A stretch of DNA of 64,000 nt. Origin: Hyposmocoma kahamanoa (lineage: Eukaryota > Arthropoda > Insecta > Lepidoptera > Cosmopterigidae). Under the pieces are notes generated by a model. The model saw only the letters and a program-made list of their open reading frames with translations. It did no database searches and was not told where the DNA came from. The stretch's first letter is position 1. Each line of letters opens with the position of its first letter. The stretch is from positions 9,895,455 through 9,959,454 of the forward strand of contig NW_020653200.1 of assembly GCF_003589595.1 (NCBI RefSeq), written 5' to 3'. The position numbers were made by a program, and so were the translations under genes. Shown here piece by piece: positions 36,926 to 48,914 of the stretch.

Positions 36926-37470
36926 TTTTGTCCAACATCTACAAAAAGTATTCAACCACAATTAATAAATTTTAAGTGATCTATTCAATATCTCATTATG
37001 CCTACTTGGTTTATAAATATTTAACTATTTCAAGAATTGCCAATTTAGTGGCAACTGTGGAAAATTATGTCAAAACGGCGTCAGAGGTTCATGTCGTACT
37101 TAACACAACAATGAAAGTGACTTACTCGTACCGTCAAAGGTCGGTCGTTAAAGTCGACAGTCACCTCGCACTGGCGTTGTATCTACTGCCTTGCCCAATC
37201 TCCCATACGCGACCTGCATATAAAATTTAAAACATTAACATTTTAATATTACACTGAACAATAAACAACACATACACACAAAAAACATGGTCGTGCGGGT
37301 CCGAGTTGGTGATTTTTATGAGTTTATTGATAGTTGAGACATCTCTCAACATTACGTATATGTAATGTTAATAACATATTTTGGTTTTATTGGTCTTGGA
37401 CTTTACTAAAAATTAAACGATGAAATATGATCGAATCAATTTCTATCTATCTTCAAGTAAATTAAGATGT

Positions 37471-37485
37471 TTGCTGCTTTCACAG
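37471..37485 (+). promoter_or_regulatory. Possible splice acceptor upstream of the start codon
   Basis: TTGCTGCTTTCACAG at 37471-37485 is a good 3' splice site, 73 bases before the ATG. It suggests that the secreted gene may have an untranslated first exon further upstream. The alternative is a transcription start near ACAGTT at about 37508. Confidence 0.35.
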
Positions 37486-37558
37486 GTGCCAATAGAAAGT
37501 TGAAGCGGACAGTTCGATACAACCATCAAGACTACTACTATTGTGATTACACAACAGA

Positions 37559-40500
37559 ATGAGGACGACAGTGTATCTAGCTGTGATATGCGCGGCGTTG
37601 GCTGCGGCTGTGGCGGCGCCTGCGCCCAATCCGGAGCCGGTTCCTGAAGCCAAACCTCAACCAAACCCTGATCCCGCTGCCTCCGCAGACGATAGACCCG
37701 AGATTATTGAAATCATCGCACCCGCTGCAAGTGCACAGGTTTGTGCAATGTATTGTGAATACCCATACAATTGTTGCTGACCATTGAATACTAATCTTTA
37801 ACAAGAAGAGGAACCTGGTCTTTGCTCGCCACGCTGTTTGCCTATTAAAGTTTTAATAAATGCAATAATTCATGCAGAATTATCTATCTCATTTACATTT
37901 TATAACAAACGTTTAATGAATGCTAATATTATTACCTTTTATTACATTGTAAGAACGGCCCCTTTACTCAACCAGCCGTGCGGGCTGCGAAACGAATCGC
38001 TGTAAGGTACACCTCGTCATACCAAAATATACATAATTATCTGTCAATAGTCAAATTAGGATTTGAATAGGAAAAAATGACCAGTACTTTGAGCACCTTC
38101 GACCAAAAATATGAGAATCCACGGGTCAGTGCGCCCTAAGACATTGAATTGTTATAATGTCGCGTGTCCCTAATTACAAACGATTCTTCAATAAAAATAA
38201 TTGCGTAACTTCATATTCTTTTGAGGGAGTACTATTTATATAATTATTTATATTTTATGGTTACTACCATAGTTACTACTTACTCAAGGTTTATATATAA
38301 TTATTTTCTGCGAACGAGACTGCGACCTTTTAGAGAGTCATGACATTTTATAAATGCTTATTATTGGTATTTGTAAAAGCAATTATTAAGAGATCTTGCC
38401 TGTATTTTTCAGGAGACCTTGGCAACGCTAAACCTCGGCGCCCCCGGCTCCGAGCTCAGCGAACGAAACAAGCGCACTATCGGAATTCTCCGGCAGTTGT
38501 TCCCAACATTGACACAGGTATAAAAGAAGCATCTTTTTGTAATAAAATTGGATACAGGTGTTAATTTAAGTACAAGAAGCATTTTACAACCTTCATTGCA
38601 GCTCTATGTACCTACATTAAAAAAAACAGGTGTGTAATAAGAACATTTGCCTTTGGTGCAATTTTGGTCACAATGACGACTTCGACCTAGAAAAAAGGTA
38701 ACATAAAAAGGTCTACAAATAAGCTTTTTGAAAATTGATCAATTATTTTGTGGGGTTCGCTTTTAAGCACTGCTTGTACAAAGAAAATGGTAATTCAGCG
38801 TAGAGTAGTAGCTATTGCGAGCTTTGCAGTAGTAGTAGCATATTTATTTCAGAAATGTCGTCGAATGTCGTCGGTATCCTAAGGGCGGTGTATGTTCTAG
38901 ATTATCGAACAGAAGGTACAGCAGATTACGGGAATGCTGTTGCAAACGCTTGGGCCTGTAGTGCTCAGAGCGTTTCTGGGCAACCGCAACGGTGGTGGCA
39001 ACAACGGAGGTGGAGGCGGCACTGTCGAGCTCGCAGATGACGATGATGACGAAGACGATGAAGATTCTTCAGACACAACCGCATCGGTCTCAACGACAAT
39101 CAGCGTCAGCACCACTGCTGAACCCGAGCGCCGCCGCAAGCGGGCGCTTTTCTTCCTGCCGGTATGAGCGTCGCAATATCGCGCACTAACACCAGCCTGC
39201 CCAAGGACGGCAGTGCAGCGCTGACCGCTCGCTCATCCTTCGACATCGTCAACGTCATCGCCATTTCACCGTATCGACGACACCACCCTTCATTACACGA
39301 GCATGATTATCACGAAAAACAATCCGATACTGGTCACTAAAAATATTTTATTTTCCAGAATGCCATTGCTGACGAGAACCAACTGCTGTCTGGTGCGGAG
39401 TCCCAACAAGCGGAAGTACGAGTAGCATTCGGTGATGGTCAAGGAGACCAACAACCCGCAGCGAGCGAAGATCAGCAAACCGCTGCGCAGACCAACTCCG
39501 CAAGCATCGATGAGATCACTCTCGATGACGCTGATAACAGCGAGGAGAACAGAAATAAGAGGTACAGACTATGCTAACAAACTAAGCACTTTAATAACTA
39601 TAAATATTCGTCAGGTCTTCAAAGAAATTGAACTACATGCAGTAGTCTGCTTGTCAGTAAGTAAAGGTTCCTTATACTCTTTACAATTCTTCGGGGCAGT
39701 CAGCAAAGTCAGCATCATACTTCTTTACACAGTTAATGATGTTGATTTATAAAAATTTAGATTATTTGTACATTTTGAACGTATAAATTAATTGAGAATT
39801 GATGCATGCGTAATTATTTTTAGTTACTGTCACCGTTCAATAATGGGGACTACATGCATATGTCGGATCAGCCGCTTATTCCCGACATTGTAATATCTCG
39901 AACATTGGTGAACAATAGATTGAAAACGAGTGCACGCTATTATTATACTAGTTTTTACGGTACTTTTCAATTCGCACGATTGATTTCTACCAGCGAATGC
40001 AGTACTACTAGTGTCTGAGATCATGTAACAGTTGCGTGGCATAAATTAAAGTTACGAATGCACTGCAATGCATTACTAATGATGATTGTGGTTTGTTTGG
40101 AACATTCCAGATTCCTACCCTTTGGAGCTCAAGGTAGTGCGAGTGTTTCCGGAGGCGGCTCGGGCAATTTCCTATTCGACATAGTCAGAGTAAGTTTATT
40201 TATTTACATTATAGACACACACACTTACATAACAAAATATACTTACTCGTATAATCCATATAACGATTGTTGTACGTTTACGTTTACACTACAAATTGTC
40301 AATACCAATATATTCTATAACAAAAACACAACATGTATACAAAATACCCTGAGGACGACGATTTTACTGGAAAAGAACGGGTGGATTATCCCAAGGTCTG
40401 TAGTAAAGTGCTGGAAGAAAGGGACTGTAGTGCATGTGAAGGTGGTGCGAATGAGAAGGTTTGGTTTGCAGCGTCCAGCTGAAGTGATGGCGCGCGCAGC

Positions 40501-41651
40501 CGGCACGGCATTCCGTCTCTTCGCCGGAACCGATTCCCTCAACGTTGGTCTCACCGCCTCGCACACAGCATCCCTGGACCCGAACGATCCACAAGTACAT
40601 CCGAAACGCCAACACAACGAACACCTTATTATGCCCGTACACGTGTAGTGAATGTAGATTTGCAGCACTAGAATTTTGCAGCCTGTAAATGGAGACAGCT
40701 AGCAGACCTTCACCCTTTATTGTTTGTATTTGTAGTTTTGTAGAATAATTAAGTAGTGCAAGTAGAGATTTAGTTTTTATTTAAAAGTACAGAATAGATC
40801 TACTGAATAGGTCAGAACATAAACCGTATCTTTGATCTATTCGAATAAGTCAACCTAACAAACGATTAGTATTTTCATGCTATAGCGAATTGCTTGATGC
40901 AAAGCGAATATTTGTAACATAATATTCCTTCAGATTAAGATAATGTAGTTTTTCTCTCGTCAATGCTGAGGAATTAATTAACAAATATTTAGATAGCTAA
41001 ACAACAAAGTAAATTAAAGCATACGGAGATGAATATTGGTTCCACTCCTGGTTTTTTTCATAGATTTAGGTTTTAATAGTAGGTCCAGAATCTTATATCG
41101 CAGTTTTTCATGCTGTATTTGTAGATAACAAACAGCACCCGAAAAGTACTAATTACTAAGTATTAAGTAATTTCGTGTTTGTGAAGTTTTCATTATTAAT
41201 AATACTAACTATACTTTTTAACATTATAGTGTTTTCGGTATTGTACCAGTAGGGAACATAGTTACTAACTTTTCTTGCACGTATGCTTATAAGAATAATA
41301 CTAAATCGATATGTATATGAAGTTGTTTGGTCGATTTAAATGTGTAAGTCATGGTGAGCAAAACAAGCGTGAGATAAGTTGGTTGATTAGAACTCCCGGT
41401 TTCAGCTGGTGGCAGGATCATCATCGGGTGCGTCTTCAGGAGACGCCGGTGCTACAGTCGATGGCGGCGATGATAACGGCGGCGCCAAGGGCGATAACCT
41501 CACCGAGGGCGTTCCCGGTCCTATCACCAGGTTGTTCATCATCGCCAACCGCGGCATTGCCAACCTCATTCAAGACCTCATCCTCCGCATCGCGCAAACT
41601 TCCGAGAGAATAGTAAACTTCAAGGCGCGACTCATCACCTCCATCATTTAA
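37559..41651 (+). CDS. Secreted precursor with three furin-type sites (seven coding exons)
   Basis: I reconstructed seven exons from consensus splice sites and matching phase: 37559-37738, 38413-38517, 38913-39161, 39359-39561, 40111-40189, 40472-40594 and 41406-41651. They encode 394 residues and end in TAA. Residues 1-19 are a signal peptide (MRTTVYLAVICAALAAAVA), followed by a Pro-rich stretch. RNKR (78-81), RRKR (169-172) and RNKR (243-246) fit the furin rule RX(K/R)R. Residues 96-178 include a Gly/Asn run and an acidic block (ADDDDDEDDED). The C-terminal 40 residues form an amphipathic segment (RLFIIANRGIANLIQDL...). Exons are much GC-richer than introns. Secretion and cleavage are inferred; I do not recognise a named family, though the C-terminus resembles uncharacterised insect secreted proteins. 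All phases are consistent: four junctions are phase 0, and the split Arg246 codon joins exons 4 and 5. Confidence 0.8.
40472..40648 (+). CDS. Possible alternative end of the secreted precursor (exon 6 read-through)
   Basis: If the donor at 40595 (CAA followed by GTACAT) is not used, the frame continues for 17 codons and stops at TAG 40646-40648, replacing the 81-residue C-terminal exon by a short tail. The donor is only moderate. This is a possibility from sequence, not a supported isoform. Confidence 0.2.
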   Translation, partial: RPAEVMARAAGTAFRLFAGTDSLNVGLTASHTASLDPNDPQVHPKRQHNEHLIMPVHV

Positions 41652-42211
41652 TGCGTTCATCTTTAGAACAATATAAAGTAACTTGAGGTAACAGTGGGGT
41701 TCAAAATACTCCTCCTAAGTACCTACTTTACGCGAATAATTTATTATGTAGGTAATTCTAAAACAATAATACTATTTTATGTTGGTACATACACTTATAG
41801 TAAAGCATATGCTGTGATTTAATATTTGCCTATTCATTTCATTCGTAACATGTACTAGATACCGGCGCTAGATAACGACAAACCAAGTAACCGTTCTCCG
41901 TACTAATTTATTTCGTAACTCAACAACGCACCTGAAATTGATTCAACGACAAGATCGAGAGCATCTATGGATTGATAACAGAAGTGACAATTCCTCCACT
42001 GCTACTTCAAGCATCTTAACAATATCCTAGGGTAGGTAATAGGGTAGAATAGTGTCGAGGCGCGGGTGCGCGTGCGACGTCGGGGCCGCGCGGCCGCGGG
42101 CCGCCCGGCGCCGTCGCCGATCTGCTCAAAGCTTTTTTTTACTATGTGACAATCTCGAAATCGTTTTTATGTTTGTAAATATGTATTATAGCGGAATTTG
42201 TATAAAATAAA
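41652..42211 (+). other. Probable 3' UTR with poly(A) signal at 42206-42211
   Basis: After the stop of the secreted gene the sequence is AT-rich up to AATAAA at 42206-42211. It contains the very GC-rich island described separately. Transcript extent is inferred. Confidence 0.45.
42055..42121. other. Extremely GC-rich island
   Basis: About 65 bases made almost only of G and C (including GCGCGGCCGCGGGCCGCCCG), with sharp edges in AT-rich DNA. It lies within the probable 3' UTR of the secreted gene. It can fold on itself. I know no family with this as a feature. An assembly artefact or an adapter-like insert is not excluded. Confidence 0.7.
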
Positions 42212-44375
42212 TAATTAGTTAATTAAATTATTGGTTTTCTCATTTATTTCTTGAAAGATACTTGTACAAATTTAGTGAAGTCGAAGAATATTTGATTACT
42301 AAACCTACAAAAATTGACTATGGTAAAGACCAAACAACAACATCATCTTTTTCCTACATAAAGTGTAGACAATAGTTTTGTATTGAGTCACGGTCGGCGA
42401 CGAAAGGGTCAAGTTTTGTATGTTACAGTAAATATATCATTTATGATACCGAATACAATAAAAAATAATAAGTTCTTAAATTTGTACAAAAAGGCGATTA
42501 TTGTAAATTATTAAAAAAAGAGTCCAGCAACTTAGCAACTGAGTTGACACAACACCTGCGACCAGAAGAGGCAGTGACCTTTGGGAAGCTGGTGCCTCGA
42601 TAAGGCACAGGCGCGGGCAAGTGCTGTTTGTGCGTCATCAATGCTGCTCCAGACGCTCGAGAGCTCAACAGTGCAGGTTTCAATCCCATACGCCCCTGCG
42701 GCTCTAATCGGATATCTCTATTCAATAAACTGGACAGCATATTTAGTGCCTTAGGTTTGCTGAAAATACGATTGAAACTATCGTTAATCTAGCTATTTGC
42801 TTTCAAAGTGATCTTTCCTTATTCAGTTTTCATTATGGAGGTTTACTCGTCTTTTTGCTATCTTAAAGACTTGAAGAAATATTTTGACAGTCCTTAATTT
42901 AATTGAATTCATATCTTTGTGGGCAAGATTCACTTGAAATAGAATCAATTTGAAATATTATGGAAGGTTAGTAAACGTACATATCTTATAAAGCTGCCTG
43001 ACATTGAGCTACTTTCACAATCGTGGTAAGCAGTGTTAATATCTATATGCATGGGTTAGTAGGGACCTAATTTAGGCAGTAGTGCGGCGCGTTGTCTTTA
43101 TGACTACACAATAGTATCGTGATCGAGTACTAATACCATATTATTATGTCTAAAGGTATGCTACCTTAAATCTCGCTATGGGGTAAAAAGTAGTCTCGAA
43201 AGACGAAGATTTAGAATTTGGAGAAGTTGATAAAAAATGTAGTACACTTACCACAAGGATTTGAACAATATATTACGAAGATTCATACTTAGGCATAAGC
43301 AAGCGTGCTAGATTCTGGAGCAGTAGGGTATCGTTTACAATATTTTTCCCATCCTCTAAGCAAAATCCTAAACATAAAATGTTGAAAATAAAACGTTTGT
43401 CAACATTTATGAACCAAAGAACATAAATATCCCGTATAGTAATAATACTCCTTGGTTAATATAGAACTCAAGGACGTAACAATATTATTAAAAATAAGTG
43501 TTGTTCCATATTGCATGCAATCAATCAATCAATCCATTCTTTTTAAAGAATATATTTAGACACTCATTCCAGGAACGTGGTGCTTCTTATAAGTCCATAT
43601 AACGCTTTATTTAACTTTCTCTTTATTTTTTCTTCATGTTTACACTCTTCGAAATTTTAATGTATACTTTTTATTAAATATTAGTGAACAAGAAAAAATC
43701 CAATTTATAAGTATGAAATTTATTCTCGTTTATCAATTTTTTTTTTAATTCGTTAAATTAAGATTCCACCAGTTCTTTATTTATTTAGTGCTCATTATTA
43801 TTGACCGCGCCGATAGAGTCAGTTGTAGAAAAGAGTTATTTATATTTCGTGTTGGAACATGAAAAAATATCCATATAGCATTTTCAGAAAAAAAAAATAT
43901 TTTACACAACTCTAATAAAAGTTAAAGCCTCAGTGTAAATTTTCAAATATATAAACTTATCTATCGCGTTTGTGTTAATATTTGAATTTAAACCTTATAA
44001 GTATATTATTAAGATCTAAATAAAATCTTAACGTAAACGTGGTATTTACGTTTGAATGATTTCAAATTTACACTCAGGGCTTTGATCACTAATTTGAGAA
44101 TTTGCGAAAATAGACTAATAAATAAAAATAGACCGTTTAGAAAATATAATTTAGCAATATTCAGTATTACTTAATCACTTTTAAATATACTATTAAAGCA
44201 AGAATTTTGGAGCAAAGGTTTTGTATGGTCGGCAGTAATTAAGGTGAGCCCAGTTTCTTAATGGCCTGTTATGTAATAAAAGTATACTTTCTAAAATCAT
44301 TTTTATTTGGAAAAGAAATAGATATTTATTTCATAGGTACGCAAATTACTCTTGAAATCGTCACATTGATTAAAC
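42212..44375. other. No gene seen
   Basis: AT-rich sequence. There is a short AATC microsatellite near 43520. The ORF at 42498-42740 (-) shows no domain. Confidence 0.4.
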
Positions 44376-45497
44376 ACTACTATTCATTCGTAAGACAGAT
44401 TCTCTGGAGAAGAATGAGTAGAAACTCTAAGGGTTGCTCTTTGTAAATAGAAATTTCTTCACATTTATCACCTATTAGTCTCTTAGCACGCTTGTCTATT
44501 GAATCCAAGGTGGCCAGTTGTTATTTAGCAGAGCCATCCCATAAGTGGCAGCAGTACTCCATACACGACCGAACTTGTGCTTGGTACAGTCGAAGCAACT
44601 GTCCCGGTGTGAAGTAACGCCTCACCTTAGAAAGGATGCCAAGTTTCTTGGTTGCATTTTTGGCCATGGATTCAATGTATCTGCCGAAGTTCAGATTGGA
44701 CGACAGGTCCATTCCAAGTAGATGAAGACGGTCGGCTATCGGTATAAATATATCACGAAAAGTCGGAGTCAGGTGAAAGGGACTTCCTTTAGTGGAGAAA
44801 ATACGCCTGTGTTTTGGTAGTATTAAATTTGACAAGATTGGCATCGCCTCAATCGGAGACTGCGTTAAGTGTCAAATTCAAACGACTAACCATCGGACTC
44901 TCGACAAGACTAGATTTCTACTCCACTGACCCTTGCATTGGTCAAGTACCTGTTCACAACTGTGCTGTCATCAGCATACCCAAAGATACCTGGAATCAAC
45001 ACATAATTTATATGCAGCAGAAACAGGGTTGCAGACAGTACAGAACCCTGACGAACTCCGGCCTACCTGTCCCAGACAGAACCTATCGCCCGATGTTCGG
45101 AAGAGTAGCCTTCTAAGACCACTCGAATCGAACATTCACTCAAGAAATCCGTACTGGCGATCACTGAGGAGATCGTTGTCTTCAAGGTAGATTTAGATTT
45201 AGATTTATTTATTATCTTGTAAACTTTACATTATTATATACAATATATTGTATTATAAAAATCATTACAAATAGTAATAAATGTTAAATTTCAAAAAATT
45301 ACATATATCCAGTACAAGTTTTGTACTACGTAATTTTAACATAATTAATGTAGTTATGTGAAATATTGTAGGAACATATTAAATAATATAATAATAATTA
45401 TGTCAATATAATGATTGTATGCATAAAGTTTATGTAATTTATTCATTTCTATAAGGTAATATTTATACCTAATTATCTATAAATTACAACATACATA

Positions 45498-47041
45498 CAC
45501 ACATCAAAAAAAGTTTGCGATCAATAGCATAAGCTCCTATAATTCTTTAAATTTAACTTTATCAAGAAAAAATCTATGTAGTATGCTTTCTTTAAATAGG
45601 AATACCCTGTTTGAAATTAAAATATAAAACTATTTTTTATTATTTATTTTAAAAAATTGAGCCATTAATCATAATGTAATAGTGATAGAAATTTCATAGA
45701 AAGAAAAAGACTGTTTAATTAAACTTAAACAACAATTTATTATTAAAAGGTGTGAATTCAATATAAAATAACTCCTCCCCTGGCTCGAATACATGCGAAG
45801 ATCCTCCTGGGCATGCTGAGAATTAAGTTGTCCAGCATTTCCTGGGGTAACCTATCCCATTCTTCAATAGCGGCTTCCCTGAGCTCTGGAACTGTCTGGG
45901 GACGTGGTTCACGGTTCCATACTGCTCGTTTAAGAGCATCCCACGCGTGCTCTATTGGGTTTAAGTCGGGCGAGCCCGCAGGCCAGTCTAATCGTGTGAT
46001 ATCGTATTCTTGAAGAGCAGCATTGACTCGTTGAGCTCGATGTGCGGGCGCATTATCATCGACCAGTACAAATTGGTGCCCATGGTTTACTCGGAATGGT
46101 CTGACGATATCATCAATAGCAACTGCTTTGTACATGTCTGCTGTCATGAAGCCCCGATACGGGATCAAAGGCGTTCTAGCTCCAATCATAATGCCACCCC
46201 AAAAGGACACCGATTTTCCGCCTTGCTGAACTGTTCCAGTGGCAGTTCTTTGTCTTTCACGGTCGCCTGGTCTTCTCCAGACACGGACACGTCGGTTATC
46301 TGGATGAGTGCTGATTCGGGATTCGTCAACGAAGAGACAGTTTTGCCAAATGTTTTCGTCCTCACCTTCTTCATTTTGCCGAAGTCTAGCCCACTGCAAT
46401 CTTCGTTGTTGACGTTGCCGGGAATTGAGCGGAGCTCGCCAAGACCTCCGTGCTCGTAATCCAGCCTGATGCAAGCAATTGCGAACGGTCTGCGTGCTAA
46501 CTTCAAGCCCAGAGGCGGCCCTGACTTCTGCTTTTATTTTAGTGGCGTTGATTGTTGGATCACGGGCTGCCAGCAATCTAATATAGCGCTTTTGGGCAGC
46601 TGTCAAAACAGTTGGGCGACCGGTGCGGGGTCGGTCAGCTAAATTCCCTATTCCGTGATACCTCTGCAACGTAGCCACGACACAGGATTGGGATATAGCA
46701 AGTCTGCGTGCTATTACTCTCGTGGTGTATCCTTCTTCCCTCAAAGTTACTATTCTAGCTCGTAAAACCTCTGATAATCCTCTTGGCATTTTTTCAATCA
46801 CAACTTTCCGCGAAAAATATCTTGAATCGCTTATAATTGACTAAATCAGATTTCTGAATGAGCGTAAGCTAGGACTGAAAGCCTTTTTATATGAAAAAAC
46901 AATTGAACGGGGTCATTGTTTTATGTTCTAATTTATTTTTAAATAAAGAATCTAAAAAGAAGAAAAAAATCATAATATAATCTACAGTAACAAAAAAGAT
47001 TTCAGTTTTTCGAAGTGATCGCAAACTTTTTTTGATGTGTG
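45498..47041 (-). mobile_element. Tc1-like DNA transposon, structurally complete
   Basis: A 1544 bp element with perfect 25-bp terminal inverted repeats (CACACATCAAAAAAAGTTTG followed by CGATC at 45498-45522 and its exact complement at 47017-47041). TA flanks both ends (45496-45497 and 47042-47043), the target duplication of the Tc1/mariner superfamily. It has one uninterrupted transposase ORF. It sits inside a LINE fragment. Perfect ends and an open ORF suggest a recent insertion. Confidence 0.9.
45758..46789 (-). CDS. Tc1-like transposase (DD34E)
   Basis: Cut-and-paste transposase of a Tc1-type element, expected to bind the 25-bp ends and insert at TA. An ORF of 347 codons opens at 46801; I prefer the internal Met at 46789 (start MPRGLSEV, 343 residues) because Tc1 proteins usually begin MPRG-like. 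The N-terminal third holds two helix-turn-helix units (LSEVLRARIV...TLQRY, then the GRPTVLTAAQKRYIRLL region) with a GRP hinge. The catalytic residues by the 347-residue count are D159 (FVDESR), D249 (LVDDNAPAH) and E284 (NPIEHAW), with 34 residues between the last two. There are no stops or frameshifts. Activity is not proven. ORFs on the opposite strand here are shadows. Confidence 0.92.
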   Translation of the reverse strand: MPRGLSEVLRARIVTLREEGYTTRVIARRLAISQSCVVATLQRYHGIGNLADRPRTGRPTVLTAAQKRYIRLLAARDPTINATKIKAEVRAASGLEVSTQTVRNCLHQAGLRARRSWRAPLNSRQRQQRRLQWARLRQNEEGEDENIWQNCLFVDESRISTHPDNRRVRVWRRPGDRERQRTATGTVQQGGKSVSFWGGIMIGARTPLIPYRGFMTADMYKAVAIDDIVRPFRVNHGHQFVLVDDNAPAHRAQRVNAALQEYDITRLDWPAGSPDLNPIEHAWDALKRAVWNREPRPQTVPELREAAIEEWDRLPQEMLDNLILSMPRRIFACIRARGGVILY

Positions 47042-48914
47042 TATGTTACAAGACCATGTCCCTATATTCTTCAATGGAATAATACGTATTATCCAACAAA
47101 AAGTTTTTCAGTCGACGATCAAATGTTTCATCATTAGGCTCATTTTTTAAGTCAACGGGTAGGTGCTCATAATAAGCCGATTACGCGCCGATTTTTTTCA
47201 GTTAGTGCTAACCGTTAGTGCTAACCCTCAGTCGTCCTGTGGAGCGAGTGTTATAACGGCTATCATGCCTTTCAAAGTTGCGTAAGTTTTTTCGTATGAA
47301 TGTGATTATTCCATATAAATACAACGAATACATGGTCATTATCCTGTGTCTCACAAATAAGTCCCTATATGAGACTCTTCGTGTTACTCCGGCAAGTATC
47401 CTCATTGCTCGTTTTTGAATAATGAATACCATTATTCATTATTCAAAAATTACATGTCAGAATCAGTGGAGTTACCCCATATATAGAATGGTACCATACG
47501 ACATTATGGTACGACAAGAGACGATTGTTAAGTATACGTTCCATAGTCTTGCAGAGTATGGAAGTGACTGAGATAGATCTATAATTGACAGGGTTAGCTC
47601 TGCTTCCTTTTTTAGGCACTGGTTGCACATTTGCAAGCTTTCACGACCTGTGAGCTATACCAGTCTCAAGTGAGAGGCGATGCAGGCGTGTGAGAATAGG
47701 AAACAACTCAGGCGCACAGTTACGCAGGACTATTCGTGGAATTCCAAGTGGCCCGCTAGCTTTATGCACGTCGTAGTCTAGTTCTGAGTATCTCTTTCTG
47801 GCGTATGCGAACTGGCGCCAAGTAAAGAAGGTGGTAGGTATCCTGCGACATCCAGATGCGAACTCTCTGCAAAGAGTGAGGCGAAGAGATTTGATAAATA
47901 AGTGGCTACTAAAGTTTTTTTTCGACCACTTTGGCCAGGGACTAAAAAGACTTGCTGCCTGCTGGAAAAGAGGCAAGCTTGGTCCCTATGCGGCGCACAT
48001 GGTCGAACTTGGCCCTGCGTAACACGTCTTTGCTCTTCTTGGCGGCTTTATTAAAGGCTTTCTTTAGATTCCGAGTATGCGGAACTTTGCGTAGTCATAC
48101 TTCTGTCCAAGCTTGGTACGCGGACTGTTTTTGTGCTTCAGTGCAACTACAGTCGGCGTTAAACCATGGACCCGTAACACTCCATGTCCAATCGCAAGAC
48201 ATCAACTACAGCATCAGCACAGCTCGACGAATCTCCTGACATAAAGCAAGCCTGCCAGCGATATGAAGCAAAAAAAATGGCGTATTTCGTCCCAATCTGG
48301 TAACCTGTATCGCACCCGTCTCGTATCACTGGGGCCCTGATCGGGTGGGGAGTATACCGATACAGCTTTCACCAGACAGTGGTTAGAGACCAATGGTGCA
48401 TCCACTACCCACCGAGTATCGGTCTGGATCAGTTGTTACCAGTAGGTCCAAGCAATTAGCCCTATGAGAACATTTGAGATCCTTGTGGCGCCACTGACAA
48501 GCTGGGAAAGGCTTAGCGATAACGCAGGTTTTCGCATCTCTGTCCCAGTATGATCGGTCATTTGGTATGGGAACAACCATCCTTGATGGTGTGCATTAAA
48601 GTCCCCCAGAATGACTAGCGCAACTAGCGCCGCTGGATACCTGAGCTGAGCCTCAATAGACGTCTCGCTCAGATGTTGGAACAGTCGTTGTCGTCTCCTA
48701 ATCTTCACTGTGCGAGCGGTAGATATTTTTATTTTATTTTATTTTATTTTATTTTATTTGGGGAGCTTACAGCTACTTTTACAAATTACATATCTAAGTA
48801 TGCAAAGAAATGCCAATTAAAAGCTTCCACATATATACAGAAAAATTATAAACTAAACTACTTTCAAATCAACTATGCTAACTAACTTAAGACACATCTA
48901 ATTTCAAATTCACA

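Larger units (their letters stand above)
45187..47510 (-). mobile_element. 5'-truncated LINE fragment inserted in the Jockey RT region
   Basis: The host RT frame stops after NNRLLSY near 47512 and resumes with EDNDLLSDRQYGF at about 45186, so the segment between is an insertion. Its own coding remnant (47208-47508, - strand) reads like the C-terminus of a different LINE (IIQKRAMRILAG, IMTMYSLYLYGIITFIRKNL). It ends on the - strand in repeats of TAAATC next to 45187, a typical non-LTR tail. A possible three-base GTA is shared by both junctions. It contains the Tc1-like element 45498-47041. Confidence 0.65.

Noticed and set aside
38340..38564. + strand ORF of 74 codons (Arg/Pro-rich)
   Set aside because: Wrong frame of exon 2; the frame fixed by the phase-0 splice sites at 38413 and 38517 encodes the precursor instead.
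38897..39139. Minus-strand ORF with a long Ser run
   Set aside because: It is the antisense of the Asp/Glu-coding block in exon 3 of the secreted gene.
40315..40668. Minus-strand ORFs over exon 6 of the secreted gene
   Set aside because: Shadows of GC-rich coding sequence on the other strand; the splice sites and phase support the + strand.
44814..45190. + strand ORFs of 85-100 codons
   Set aside because: They are the complement of a degraded Jockey RT region containing the YADD motif on the - strand.
46010..46459. + strand ORF of 149 codons
   Set aside because: Antisense of the Tc1-like transposase.
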